A stretch of DNA of 64,000 nucleotides, from contig JACMZG010000008.1 of assembly GCA_018340805.1 (NCBI GenBank), positions 79,100,541-79,164,540 on the forward strand. The letters run 5' to 3'. Source of the DNA: Microvelia longipes (taxonomy: Eukaryota > Arthropoda > Insecta > Hemiptera > Veliidae). Both the position numbers and the translations under genes were made by a program. The notes beneath the pieces are model-generated. The model saw only the letters and a program-made list of their open reading frames with translations. It searched no databases and had not been told where the DNA came from. Position 1 is the stretch's first letter, and the number at the start of each line of letters is the position of its first letter. Of this stretch, positions 1 through 11,104 are shown in pieces.

Positions 1-57
1 GTTTACCTAAAATTTAAGGTGGTATTAATATTAATTAATACCATTGTAAAAACTTAC

Positions 58-159
58 CATGGAATCCTGGAAAGTTGGAGACGGTGCTGTCAAATTACAT
101 GTGTAGACAGTGTTTATTACTGCCAGAACGACTAAACTGACAGTGATTTCTTTTAACAT
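58..159 (-). CDS. Lipocalin-like gene copy A, exon 1 only (partial)
   Basis: This is the first coding exon of the leftmost array copy; the rest lies beyond the left edge of the window. It encodes 34 residues: ATG, a hydrophobic signal peptide (about residues 1-20, cleavage likely before Cys21), then an N-L-T glycosylation sequon. The donor is ATG|GTAAGT in phase 0, the same position as in the other three copies. It differs from copy B by one residue in the signal peptide (Leu for Val at residue 12). The start codon is the only in-frame ATG and is conserved in all four copies. Whether the downstream exons are intact cannot be told from this window. Confidence 0.75.
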
Positions 160-1860
160 CTTTGACTTCGTATTTTGTTAAAAATATAAGCTAATTAAAT
201 TAAACAAAAAAATATTTTCAAAATACAGTTAAACATAAACTAATTGTGCGAAGGTAGCAAGGAATTCAACATTTAAACGTTTGAATTGGGATCTTTTTTT
301 CCATTCCACATTCTTTAGTTTTAATGTTTCGACATTATTTTGTGTCTAACTAAACTGTTATGTCTAACTTATCAGGACGCAATGCATGCCTGTATTTTGA
401 GTGAAAGACATCAAAACAGACATTATGTCGATCCATTTCTAACAAATGTAAATATTGGATCCCAGATGCTACATATTACATGCATAATATTTCTTTATAT
501 GTGTATACATATAAAGAATATATTATATTTATATATATTATATTTTATCTAATGTGTGTGTTTAAAACATTTCTAATTAACCAAAATTGAATTCATAAAA
601 TATAAAACGTACATATTGTCATAGAGTTCAGAAAATGGTATCCACCTGTCTTAATCTATGATGTGTTTCTGACAATATATTCCTAAAAAAATATCGGTAC
701 ACAGTTTCAAACGTAGTAATATCTTACGTATTATTATCTTACGTATCGAACGTTTTGTTCTTGAAATTTGATGTGGTATTTAAAATAGCTAATTTATGGT
801 ATGGTTAATTTTACTTAATTTACTTAATTTTATTTAAGTATTCTTAAATTAAGAATACTAAAATAATATTATAGTAAATAATAAATAGCATTATATTAAA
901 TTAATAAAAAATATAAAAATATTTAGGTAATAATTACCAAAAAACAATACCACATATGTATCAACTAACTGGAAGTAAAGACCATTTTGAAATCTATGAC
1001 CATGTCTTCTTCATATTTTTAAGAATTTAATGTTGGAGTAGCTGAAACGTTCTACCTGGTGTGGTTTAAATATTATTAAACTAAATACTTGAAAAAAATG
1101 TACTGCTAAAATTGATCAATTCGACTGATGTTAGAAATATATTTCACAAAACTTATATACTATTACATTGCATGCGTATGAGTAATCTTATTTGCATATG
1201 TATATATGCGTCTTTAATGTAAATTCATGAGATAAAGTCATATATCATTAACTTTAATCCTTTTTTAATTACATTAGTTTCTATCATTAAAGTTTAAATT
1301 AAAACATATTGGTATATCATTACAACTTATTAGCTCTTAACATCTTTGTAGTTATGTATATGATACTGAGGTTATCAGCCATGAATTTGATAAGCATTGC
1401 ATTAATTAAAGTTATAAAATTTTAAATATAATTAGTCTGACAATTGCATAGTTGGATCTTGTTTTTCTAATATGATACCTAATTAATGATAACCTTTATT
1501 CATCTTTATTTTAATTAATGTTAATTATATTTTAAACATATCCAATTTTTATTGTATTTTGTTAAATTATAAATAAATTTAACTAATTTACTGTTAAATA
1601 TTTAGTTTTCCTTACAATTACCCATAAAATTTAAATGCCTACCTGTTAATCTTAAACCACTAGCTTTAAGATCTTATATAGTGTTTAAATGCATTGCCTG
1701 AGACGTCTTGTTAAGTTGGGAGACATTGTTTGAATTTATGACTCAGAGTAGGAGAGTTTCTGAGGCGCTGTGGTCTCAGCAGTAGTGTGCTTCCACCTGT
1801 AGGTACTGAAGAGGTTTATTCATACACCCACAGTCGAGTTTTAATGATTTTATCTGGTGG
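160..1860. repeat. Duplicated 5' flank of the lipocalin-like gene (copy A)
   Basis: This non-coding AT-rich block upstream of exon 1 recurs next to copies B (30895-33160), C (45302-47220) and D (55241-57060). Landmarks include GGAATTCAAC near 260, a CCATTTTGAAATCTATGACC stretch near 981 and ACCTGTAGGTACTGAAGAGG near 1796. It shows that the duplication unit extends well beyond the gene. I see no convincing TATA/Inr pair directly upstream of the ATG, so the transcription start is not assigned. Confidence 0.8.
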
Positions 1861-1932
1861 ATGTTGCTCTATTTTTTTATGTTTCCTCTAATATATCTTT
1901 TTTATGTAATCACTACTAGAGGCCGTTTATTT

Positions 1933-2388
1933 TAATTACAACCTAAAAAGATTTAATATAAAAGATAGTAGCAGTTGCAAATGCGATCCTGCCAAAGATC
2001 AAACATAATTTCATGTTATCAATGACAACATTCAAAATTTTTACCAAAGAAGAAAAGAAATATAAGTAAGAAAACCAGATTTATAGACATTTATTTTTAA
2101 ACAAACTGCAAATTTTATAATTTTTCTTAGGAGTTTTGTTTTCTTAGATAGTTTCAAAATCTATGCTTTCAATAAAACGTATGAATTGTTCTTTTATATC
2201 TTTTTGCCAAAGTTTAGTAGGGGTAGAGGCCAGCTATGGCCTAATGTCAATACGTGTTGGATGAGTGGTTGTCTTTCTCTATCTAGCAAGGAGCAATCAT
2301 TGATTACATGAAATTAAGTTTGATCTTTGGCAGGATCGCATTTGCAACTGCTACTATCTTTTATATTAAATCTTTTTAGGTTGTAATT
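1933..2388. repeat. Inverted duplication of a LINE 3' fragment
   Basis: About 70 bp at 1933-2004 (plus strand) reappears almost exactly as reverse complement at 2318-2388, separated by about 310 bp. The repeated piece is the Cys-rich end of the LINE fragment annotated at 2314-2970, so the plus-strand copy is a secondary, inverted fragment of the same element. Confidence 0.8.
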
Positions 2389-2970
2389 TAATTTTCCATG
2401 TCCTGTCATAAACATAGTTAGTTTGCGAGAATAGTCCCAACGTCCAAATTTTAATCGATGATTAATAGTAGGGAAACATAATTTTGTTATAGATCCATTG
2501 GGTGAATTCGTCCAAATGTTGTTCCATTTTTCTAAATTTAGTTTTTTTGCCGTCTGAAGCATGTGAGATTTCGAGTACTATTTGTAGCTTTCTGTTAGGG
2601 TGTCATTTTTAGTTGCATCTTTGGCCAAAAAGTCTGCTTTTTCATTTCCTTCCACTCCAGAATGGGCTTTTACCCAACTAAATAGAATTTGGTTATAAGA
2701 AAACATTCTTAATAAATTTCGAATTATGAATAATAATGGTGTTTGATTCCAAATACAATTTAGGCTTTCAAAAGTTGACCTGCTATCTGTTCTAATTATG
2801 TTCAGGCGTGCACCGGCCGTGCCGCCGTGCAGCAACCCGAGATAAACTCCAGTTTGACTATTCAATGAAACATTACTAATACTAGCTAGAATATGATCAG
2901 AGGGACAATATATTTCTAATAAGGCTTGAATTTTAAAATAAATATCTTTAGTTGCATTCCGCAAAGACAA
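2314..2970 (-). pseudogene. Non-LTR retrotransposon RNase H / C-terminal fragment
   Basis: Two adjacent minus-strand frames (2970-2578, then 2562-2314) carry the end of a jockey/CR1-like LINE ORF2. The first holds the RNase H half with TDSRSTFESL and the catalytic-region signature WVKAHSGVEGNEKADFLAK. The second holds the downstream segment with RLKFGRWDYS, an LTMFMTGHGKL stretch and a CKCDP end. These are standard landmarks of insect LINE C-termini. The frames are separated by a stop, and the first half of RNase H is replaced by a short GC-rich insert (about 2803-2850) reading GLLHGGTAGARLN. There is no reverse transcriptase here, so the element is dead. Confidence 0.8.
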
Positions 2971-2979
2971 TTCTGCTCA

Positions 2980-3326
2980 GGAGGTTCATAAACTCCATGA
3001 ATGGCAAACAAGTCTATTAAATTTTCATAATATTCCCCGAATTTCTTATAAATTTTAGGAGATGACTTAGCCATAACCTTAAAGTCAGCAACCCTAGTCC
3101 CATCAATACGTAAAGTAAGCCCTAAAGTATGTATTTCTGCCAGATCTTGATGTAAAGTGATTACTCTCCGTCTTAAATTTATAACATCTGTATCCTCATA
3201 AATACCCTGTAAAAGCAAATTTTTTTGGTCGCCTGGTTGACCTGAGCTCATGGGTACAGCAGGTTGACCCGTAGGACCTGGATTGCCTTGTCCTGTTTCA
3301 CCCATCATATAAAAGGAGGCTAACAA
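2980..3326 (-). other. Unrecognised open frame upstream of the LINE fragment
   Basis: A minus-strand frame of about 115 codons opens with a Gly/Pro-rich stretch (GNPGPTGQPAVP) followed by a charged helical-looking segment (INLRRRVITLHQDL, then KIYKKFGEYYENLIDLF). It abuts the RNase H frame in a different reading frame. It could be another part of a mobile element or a fragment of a host gene; I do not recognise the family. Confidence 0.25.
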
Positions 3327-4223
3327 TAATATATTCTAAAAAAAAGGCTTAATAGCACCTTTAGGTGGAATAATGTTTAACACAGAAGGAGGAAAGGAAG
3401 AGGTACAAATAACACACAAAAAAGTGACTGTAATTTGAGCTGATGCTGAAGAAGCGCGCAGTGTATGAGTGTATGTATATGAGACCACTGGATGCCACAC
3501 CTTGGAGCTGGAAATATATACAAACAGTAATATTATTATAACATAAAAATAATAACAACAAGGTACCACCACCAGGTTTATAACTATGATAACGGCCAAT
3601 ATAATAAATATAAGTAACTAAAGCAAAGAAAGTATAATCTTAAATTAACTAATGGTATAGATTGGTAACTTAAATAAATAATAACCGTCCGGCTCGAAGG
3701 AGCAATGTTCAGGCCTGCAACGGCCGTGCCGCTGTGCAGCAACCCGAGATAAACTTGAATTAAACAATTAACGAAGGACCACCCTCAAAGAGGGGAAAAA
3801 ATGACAAACAAAGTTAGACTTAGATTAAATAAATATAATTTATACAAAATCCACACGAAATAAACTAAATAGTGGTAAATTAATAATTTGAAATTGGCCA
3901 GTATGAAAGAAAAATAATAAAATAAAAAATTAAAGTCCTTCCATAAATAAAAACTGGTTAAGTGCACCTTAATCCGGGATGTGAACTACGCATCAAATTT
4001 GTTGATACTAATACTGAGTATTTATTTGATATTACTCCGTCGAAAGGGTGAGCGGCCGCAGAGTCCTGAGCTGAACCATAAACACTTTTACGTAAAGGAT
4101 TGAGCCAATAACTGAAGCTATATAACAAAAGCTTGATAAGAAGTGTGCACACAAAAACTTGGTAACCTCACACTGCTCAGGTTAGCATAAGCCAAAGAGC
4201 TATAGATAGTTTTAGTCTAAAGC
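3327..4223. other. Stretch without a supported gene
   Basis: This AT-rich sequence contains only short uninformative frames. One item stands out: a GC-rich module at about 3704-3757 that nearly matches the insert inside the LINE RNase H at 2803-2850 (see findings). A NotI-type GCGGCCGC occurs near 4051. Confidence 0.6.
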
Positions 4224-4806
4224 AAGGATGTTGAATAAAGGGGATGACGCATTAAGGAATATTTCTGACCCCATGGAAATTGTATGAGATAGAGAAGTAG
4301 GAGCAAACTTACCTTCCTTGGTTATAATTAAAAAAGACGCCAAACGCAGGTTATGTAGCTAAGTTGTTGTACAATTCTTGGTTGTCGAGTTTGCTTCTCA
4401 ACTTTCTTCAATATGTTAATATTTTGTCTTTTTTTAGCCTAGTGAAATGTTTTGCTAGTTTTCAAGATTCAATTTTGGTTGTAATGTTCTTAATTTTCCT
4501 TAATGTTGTTCATTTTAAGCAATATTAACAAAAAAACAGTTAAAAAGTATGAACTTTTTTCTATTTGTTTATAACCTTCGCAAGCAAAACAATGGAAACC
4601 CATTGAGAGCTAAGTTTGCCTCTAAATTTTAAGACCTGCGCTGTTATAAGGATCATAAGCATGCGCAATTCGTACCAAGCATGTGCAGGTGGTTTTTGAC
4701 GTGTGTTTCGTGTTGAATCCTTCTCTATGTTTTGATTTTCGATGGGGTCACTTTGTTGAATGACAATTCGACTTAGTGCGTCATCCCCTTTATTCAACAT
4801 CCTTAG
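4224..4806. mobile_element. Short inverted-repeat element (MITE-like)
   Basis: About 35 bp at 4224-4258, including AAGGATGTTGAATAAAGGGG, returns as reverse complement at 4770-4806, with patchy similarity extending inward (a shared TGACCCCAT block). The interior has no convincing gene. The target duplication is not clear, and the superfamily is unknown. Confidence 0.5.
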
Positions 4807-4824
4807 TCTATGTGATGTAGAATT

Positions 4825-5480
4825 CATACAGTAGGGTGGGCACGGGACACAGTGGTCTAACTCCCCCGGAATAAGCTGGTTTAGATGGACCTGCCCTAAG
4901 TTCACCCTTTCTCCACTAGTGGCAGGTCAGTTCACCTTGTACCCCATATATAAAATAATTATTTCTTCAATTCCAAGATTAAAATTATTTAAAAAAGGTC
5001 TTTAACAATGTTAAAAATTTATTAATTATTTAAAGGTATAATTTTCATAAAAATGTTATAAAAATATAAACCCTGTGTTAATTTTAAGTAGATCTGATAT
5101 CGTGATAACCATGATTTGTAGACAAACATCAAAAATGTTTGTAAAACAAAACATCAAACCGGGAATTATAAATTTAATTTACGTCTTCGTTGTCTCATTT
5201 AACACAAATTTCGTAACACACGTTATCCTATTTTCGAAAAAAAATATCTTATTAACAATTAAAAAAGAAAAAAGTTTAATGAATAAGATAAAAATTGTCT
5301 TGTTTACATTTTTATAAACATAAATAGAAGTCTTGATTTAAACTGATAACAATAGTGAAAAGCGTTACAAGGTGAAAACTAGCGCTCGGTGCGGTATTTG
5401 ATGCAACTAATCCCTGTTTTTTTATAGGACCACTAAAACCAGGAGTTAGACCACTGTGACCCCCGCCCCACCCTACTGTA
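4825..5480. mobile_element. Inverted-repeat element with GGGTGGG...CACAGTGGTC arms
   Basis: The arm at 4825-4895 (ATTCATACAGTAGGGTGGG ... CACAGTGGTCTAACTCC) matches the reverse complement of 5418-5480. The roughly 520 bp between is AT-rich and has no supported gene. It could be a MITE or a second part of the preceding element. Confidence 0.45.
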
Positions 5481-5905
5481 TGAATTTCTACTCACTTTAT
5501 TTTAGTTCAGGCGTAAGCTGAAGTTTCCCCATGGATGGAGGGTGATGGATTAGTGAACCTGCTTGATAAGCACTTCCATCAGAATGAGCACCCGACCGCA
5601 AGCCGCGCGCTGCTAACGGCCGGAATGCCAAACATGATGTAAACAAGTGATAACAGCCGGCTTCATCAAGTTGACATTCAGCGAGTTGATTCGCTAAAGT
5701 TTCTTCACTAACGCTTAGAAACTAAGTGCTGGAAGAAGCTAGAAGATGGGCGAGCTTGTTAGGAAACTGCGTAGATTTAGTTGAAGAAGTTAAGTGAAGT
5801 GAAGTAAGTGTGAAAAGGTGGATGCCTAACGGAAAACATAAGTTGACTAAACCTAGTGAGAATTTAATTAAATGACGGAAGCAAAACGCGAATAACAAGT
5901 GTCAT

Positions 5906-6411
5906 TTAGTACGTTTACATACACTTTAGATCCGCGTATCGTATAGAGTACGATCTCTCAAACGGTAATTTAAGCTGTATGAACCATGCGGAGGGATCTG
6001 ATCGCATACGCTAGAACTAGGGAGATGGAATCTAAATGGATCCCCCGATACCTATCTTTTTGTGTGTGTACCTTTAGAGACGATCGTATTCTACGGATAA
6101 CCTTCTCGTCGAACTTTTATTTCACTTCTATATAACCGTTTTTGATCAAATAACTTTTGGAATATTATTTTTTTTAGTGTAACTGTATTTATGCAAAGAA
6201 ATCACAATTTAATTAAATATATTTTTTTGTTTTGAACTTCCTTATAACCAAAAGTGAAGGTTCACTATACAAGACGCCATGTTTTGGCAGGAACAGTTAT
6301 CACTCGATCGACTAAACAAAAACGCTGCAAGAACCGTGAAGTTAGTTGACCGTATTGTATACGTATTCTATACGATCCGCGGATCTAGAGTGTGTGTGAA
6401 CGTACTAATTG
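5906..6411. mobile_element. MITE with about 50-bp terminal inverted repeats
   Basis: The left end GTACGTTTACATACACTTTAG runs through GATCCGCG and GTATAGAGTACG. It is mirrored by the right end, which closes on GTGTGTGTGAACGTAC. Each end is bordered by TA, compatible with a TA target duplication (Tc1/mariner-like), although short palindromic ends make the boundary ambiguous. There is no coding capacity. Confidence 0.5.
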
Positions 6412-6429
6412 AAATCGGCCTGAACAAAT

Positions 6430-8050
6430 TATTATTTTGTTAGTCATTTCTTTTAGCTAACCATTCTAAAGGCTTTACAACTGAAAATTGTTCTGCTTGA
6501 TAATTTGAGCAATATGTTGATAGCTTAAACTTTTCACTGGACACGATGTTTTGGACAAAATGTTGCTCTATTTTGAGACTAAAACCTGAGGGCAGTGCAG
6601 ATTCTTTTGAAGATGCACTAGTCCAAATTTTTCCTCGAAAGCTCAACTGTGAATAGCTTTAGCTGTTTAAAGTTTCATTTTACCAATTCATTATAATTTC
6701 AAATTAAAGAAATTGGTATCACTGCTGACGCGAATTTAGAAACGCAGCAGCGTTCTGCCCCGCCAAGTCAAGAAGAAAAGTTAAAAATTAAGTCAGTAAA
6801 AAAAAGTCAAAAAGGTATTAAAGTTGCCAGATTATAACGTAACAAAGTAGGGTTTTGAGGGTTTGTAGTGTGAAAACGGCTATAGGTACATAATATAATA
6901 TAATATCTTTAAAGGGGTGCCTTGTAAATCAAAAATAAAAAAATCATCCATCTGCTAAGCAGAATGGAGAAAAAGATGTTTAAAAATGACATTTTTGGGG
7001 ACTTCTTATGCTTATTCTTTTTTTTCTTCCTGCACTTTTAGTTGACGCACCTACAGCCTAAACTACTGCAACAATTTTGACTTATGAAGTCTTTTTGGAT
7101 TCGTCTTATGCTTGTATGCATTCTTACTTAATAAAATTTCAAACATATGCATGTTTGAAACATGTATGCATGTTGACAAACAGGCTAAGCGCTGAACTGA
7201 GTTCAGTTTGATAATTGCAGTGGTTTGATAGACTTTAGGCCACCTCACAAAGGTACATAGTCATAATAAGTTGAATTATTAAGTACAACCATCGCATTAC
7301 TTGAGGTTAAGTACCCAGATTTTAGATACAGCTCTACGGACTCTCATTTAGTAAACATTATTGTAATTTCATATTTTCATTTATTGGTATCAATATTTTA
7401 CTTGAATATAATTTGGTAAGGCCTTACAATATTTTACTTGAATATATTGGTAAGGCTACATATTTACGAATATTTACTTGAATATAATTTGTAAGGATTT
7501 ACATATAATTTGGTAAGGCTACATATTTTACAATATTTTTACTTGAATATAATTTGGTAAAGGCCTTACAATATTTACTTGAAATAATTTGGTAAGGCCT
7601 TACAATATTTTACTTGGTAAGGCCTTACAATATTTTACTTGATATAATTTGGTAAGGCCTTACAATATTTTACTTGAATATAATTTGGTAAGGCCTTACA
7701 ATATTTTACCTTGAATATTAATTGGTAGGCCTACAATATTTTACTTGAATATAATTTGGTAAGGCCTACAATATTTTACATGAATATAATTTGGTAAGGC
7801 CTTACAATATTTTTTCAATAGTTTATTTACAATAAAAATAATTATATTATACTATTAAATAATAACCAAAAAACGCATTATATAATGGGTATATTACATA
7901 ACATTGAACCAGAGTTAAAAATATTATTTTTATGAACCTTTGGTACATTTTAATGATTCCACGGTTCTCTTTACTGCATACCCCTTCCCACCACACAAGA
8001 CTATAGTATTATTAGTGGGAGGTGATTCCAGGTTGACTTAATTATATTGT
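6430..8050. repeat. Continuation of duplicated intergenic block (A-B spacer)
   Basis: Parts of this stretch match the B-C and C-D spacers: 6600-6670 and 6830-7070 match 33180-33240 and 33490-33700; 7180-7250 matches 37230-37310 and 51180-51250; 7280-8040 matches 37340-37640 and 51290-51600. The BEL/Pao gag remnant present in the other spacers is missing here. There are no genes. Confidence 0.65.
7385..7812. repeat. Minisatellite, period about 36 bp, about 11 units
   Basis: The unit reads approximately TTACTTGAATATAATTTGGTAAGGCCTTACAATAT and is repeated imperfectly with small indels. The equivalent positions in other spacers hold about one unit (37440-37485) or less (51385-51415), so it expanded only in the A-B spacer. 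Many single-base indels could be read errors. Confidence 0.85.
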
Positions 8051-9300
8051 TACAGTGCATTTTTTGGTTTTATATAAAAGTGTGAAATTTCAGTTATTAG
8101 TTTTTAAGTGAAATTGTTGATTTGTATTAGTATGATGGTCTCCTAGTCTTTCCTTCCATATCTCAGATGACCCTTTACACTCACACTATCACACACTTAC
8201 ACATAACCTCTCTCTCACAGACACCCACTAAGACACATCTACAAGCTACTCACACACACCTATACTCTCACTTTTTAATACACATCTACTAACCTCTTAC
8301 AGATATCTATTCACTCACTCACCCTTCCACACATCTACAAACATCACACACACACTTTGAACCTTATTTTGTTATTTGAACTTTATTATTATTATTTATA
8401 CTATTTCTTCATAAATAGATGGTTTAAATTTTTTCCTTACACATTAGAGGTCATGTTTTGATTACAGTTTAGAGTTTCCCTTAATTTTAACTAGACATTT
8501 CTTTTCCCTCTGTCAAGCTTTAGCTGCGAGAGTTTCTTGGCTCGGCAGGTTTACTCCGATTTGTAAAAAGTTTCACGTAAAACACACTGCCGATTTGTGT
8601 CGTACGCATTTTTACGGGTTTAAACGAATGCGTCGTGCTGGTTGCTGTTTGTTCTTGAAACTTGAGTGATTAATGTTAATTACCGCAAGTGATCATGTAT
8701 TAAACATGAACATTAAGTTCATGTTGAGATCATGTTCATGTTATGAACTTGGTTCTATAAAGATTCGCAGAACTCTCTAATTTGGAATTCTACTATAGCT
8801 AAGCACTTTCCTTTTTAATAATAAATAAATAAATCGTTTATTTATATATAAATACCTGTTTATAATGATTAAATTACAATTAAATTAAATAACATAATTA
8901 ATTGACATTTGTGTCGCATAAGTCAGGCTTTTGCGCGACACGAAATTTTAATATATTTAATTTTAGATTAATAACTAATTACCCTTGTTATAATAACCAG
9001 ATTAGTGCACTGAGAAAAAATTTCACGCATAAAAAGAACGAAAAAATTGTTTATTGCCAGGACTTACCATGCTTTTTTGCTTCGAGACCCGAATTTGTTT
9101 TTTTGCATTCTCGAGAATTGCTTCTTAAGAACTACTATTTGCCATGATAGAGCTGTAGGAAATATGAAGTACTATAATTGCTTAAAATCCGGAACTTTCC
9201 CATTAAGATCCCTTAATGCTTTCCCCAGAAGGAAAGAATTACCTGCTTTTAAGTATTACTGTCATGTTATAAAGCAAGTCATCAATGTTTTATCATAGTG
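8050..9300. other. Stretch without a supported gene; CA/CT-rich tract inside
   Basis: This starts a segment of about 10 kb that has no counterpart in the other spacers. Positions 8156-8358 are strongly CA/CT-rich on the plus strand (repeated ACACATCTACA and CTCACTC words), a degenerate microsatellite. I see no gene. Confidence 0.6.
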
Positions 9301-9845
9301 CCAGTCCTTGTGCATAGTAAATACATACTTGCTTTTCTTAATTACGTATTAAAGCATTGAGCCATGAACCATTGCATTAGTCAGTAACCAGTATTGTAAA
9401 AAGCAAGGAATTCTTTGCTTTTACAATGAGCTATGCATCCGATCATTAATCAAGTATGTTATTGTAAGTAGCAAGGAATTCCTTGCTTTTTTTACTTTGA
9501 ATCAGCGTGTGAAGCAATGCATCATAGCATTAGTCAAGTAGTGTAATAGTAAAAAGCAAGGAATTCTTTGCTTTTTACAATCCCAGTAATAGTAATTATC
9601 TGGTTTGGACTTGTTTGTATCAAGTACATTCCTCTCATGAATGCTAGGCTGCCCTTGGTTATAAGCAAGTATTAATAGTTCTGTCCTTCCTTCTAGCAAG
9701 TATATGCCCTCATTAATGCTATTACTGCCATTGCTTAAAGCAAGTAATTACTAGTTCTGTCTTTCCTTCTAGCAAGTATATTCCCTCATCGATGCTAGTA
9801 CTGCCATTGCTTTTTGCAAGTACGATCCCCTCTTTATGGTAGTAC
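9300..9845. repeat. Degenerate tandem repeat (about 75-80 bp) with short palindromes
   Basis: Five or more diverged units contain ATGCTAGTACTGCCATTGC, TTCTGTCTTTCCTTCTAGC and GCAAGTA words. Three units carry a perfect or near-perfect palindrome built on AGCAAGGAATTCCTTGCT (9396-9424, 9465-9494, 9549-9578). No gene is present. Confidence 0.7.
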
Positions 9846-10081
9846 TGAATTCACTGCCTTAATCAATACTATACTGGCTTTAATAATATTTGTGAAGTTC
9901 GTTCAGGACTTAATTTATACCGGACATAGAGACAAGACACTAATGTGTCCATTAATGCATGTCTGCTAATGTATTACCATCATTACTGAAAACATGCATG
10001 GACATATTGGTGACTGGTCTCTGTGTCAGGCAAGAAATAAGCCCGGAACGAACTTTCCAAATATTAATTTTAAGCCAGTAA

Positions 10082-10367
10082 NNNNNNNNNNNNNNNNNNN
10101 NNNNNNNNNNNNNNNNNNNNNNNNNNNNNNNNNNNNNNNNNNNNNNNNNNNNNNNNNNNNNNNNNNNNNNNNNNNNNNNNNNNNNNNNNNNNNNNNNNNN
10201 NNNNNNNNNNNNNNNNNNNNNNNNNNNNNNNNNNNNNNNNNNNNNNNNNNNNNNNNNNNNNNNNNNNNNNNNNNNNNNNNNNNNNNNNNNNNNNNNNNNN
10301 NNNNNNNNNNNNNNNNNNNNNNNNNNNNNNNNNNNNNNNNNNNNNNNNNNNNNNNNNNNNNNNNNNN
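10082..10367. other. Assembly gap (286 N)
   Basis: A run of N. It abuts an inverted-repeat element on its right side, a common cause of assembly failure. Confidence 1.
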
Positions 10368-10639
10368 GGAGTGGGGGTAAAAACATATAGTATATACATA
10401 CAATAGTACATACAAAGTGGCAATATATCCGGTTCTAAGCAAATATAAATTCTAAGACGGCAATTCACATCTAATTTTTATTCTGCACATTTTAAGACCC
10501 CTTTCAACATTTTGGAGCAAAAACCAGTGGCGCAATTTGAGAACCAACATTTTTAACGTAGTTCTTAAATTGCGCCACTGTTTATTGCTCCAAAAGGTTG
10601 ATAGGGTTCTTAAAATGTGCAGATTTTTACCCCCACTCC
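10368..10639. mobile_element. Foldback/MITE element next to the gap
   Basis: GGAGTGGGGGTAAAAA at 10368-10383 is mirrored by TTTTTACCCCCACTCC at 10624-10639. Inside, 10482-10544 and 10561-10623 form a second, nearly continuous inverted repeat (TCTGCACATTTTAAGA ... CAGTGGCGCAATTT) with a spacer of about 16 bp. On the right the two repeats are contiguous, but on the left about 98 bp separate them, so the left arm carries an insertion or the element is composite. Confidence 0.7.
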
Positions 10640-11104
10640 CAGGGGGATCGCCTCAAGTTCGACAGTCATATAACATTAACAAAACCATAATTCACTTTCT
10701 AGCAATTAATGACTGAAATAATTAATTAATAACTTTTTTGTCACATGATAAAAGACAACAAACTTCTTAATTAAGGCAACTTCAATGAATAACTATAGAA
10801 GACAGTAACATCATTCATTCTTATTCTTGAGTTATCAACCCTAATATTAGTTTGCAGCGGCTCTCCATTGACAATTAATAAATAAACTAATTTATCACTA
10901 TAATAATTAATTGCATGTATTAATTAATAACTTATTAATTAACTATGAAATAAGCGTATAACAACCCAATAGTGATAATGATAAGAATTAATAACTTTTA
11001 TTTTTGCCAATTACTCAAAAGAAGTAATAGTTGACTTGTACATTAAACATAGATTTTTATTTTTTATTTTTTTTATAATAGAAAAGGGCAGAGCCCAAAT
11101 TGCA
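10640..11104. other. AT-rich stretch between MITE and transposon gene
   Basis: Low-complexity AAT/TTA-rich sequence. It would be the 3' flank of the transposon gene on the minus strand. No terminal repeat of the transposon could be identified by eye. Confidence 0.5.

Noticed and set aside
4561..4905. 114-codon minus-strand frame
   Set aside because: It spans the ends of two inverted-repeat elements and shows no family signature.
9952..10468. Frames crossing the N gap
   Set aside because: Artefacts of translating N.
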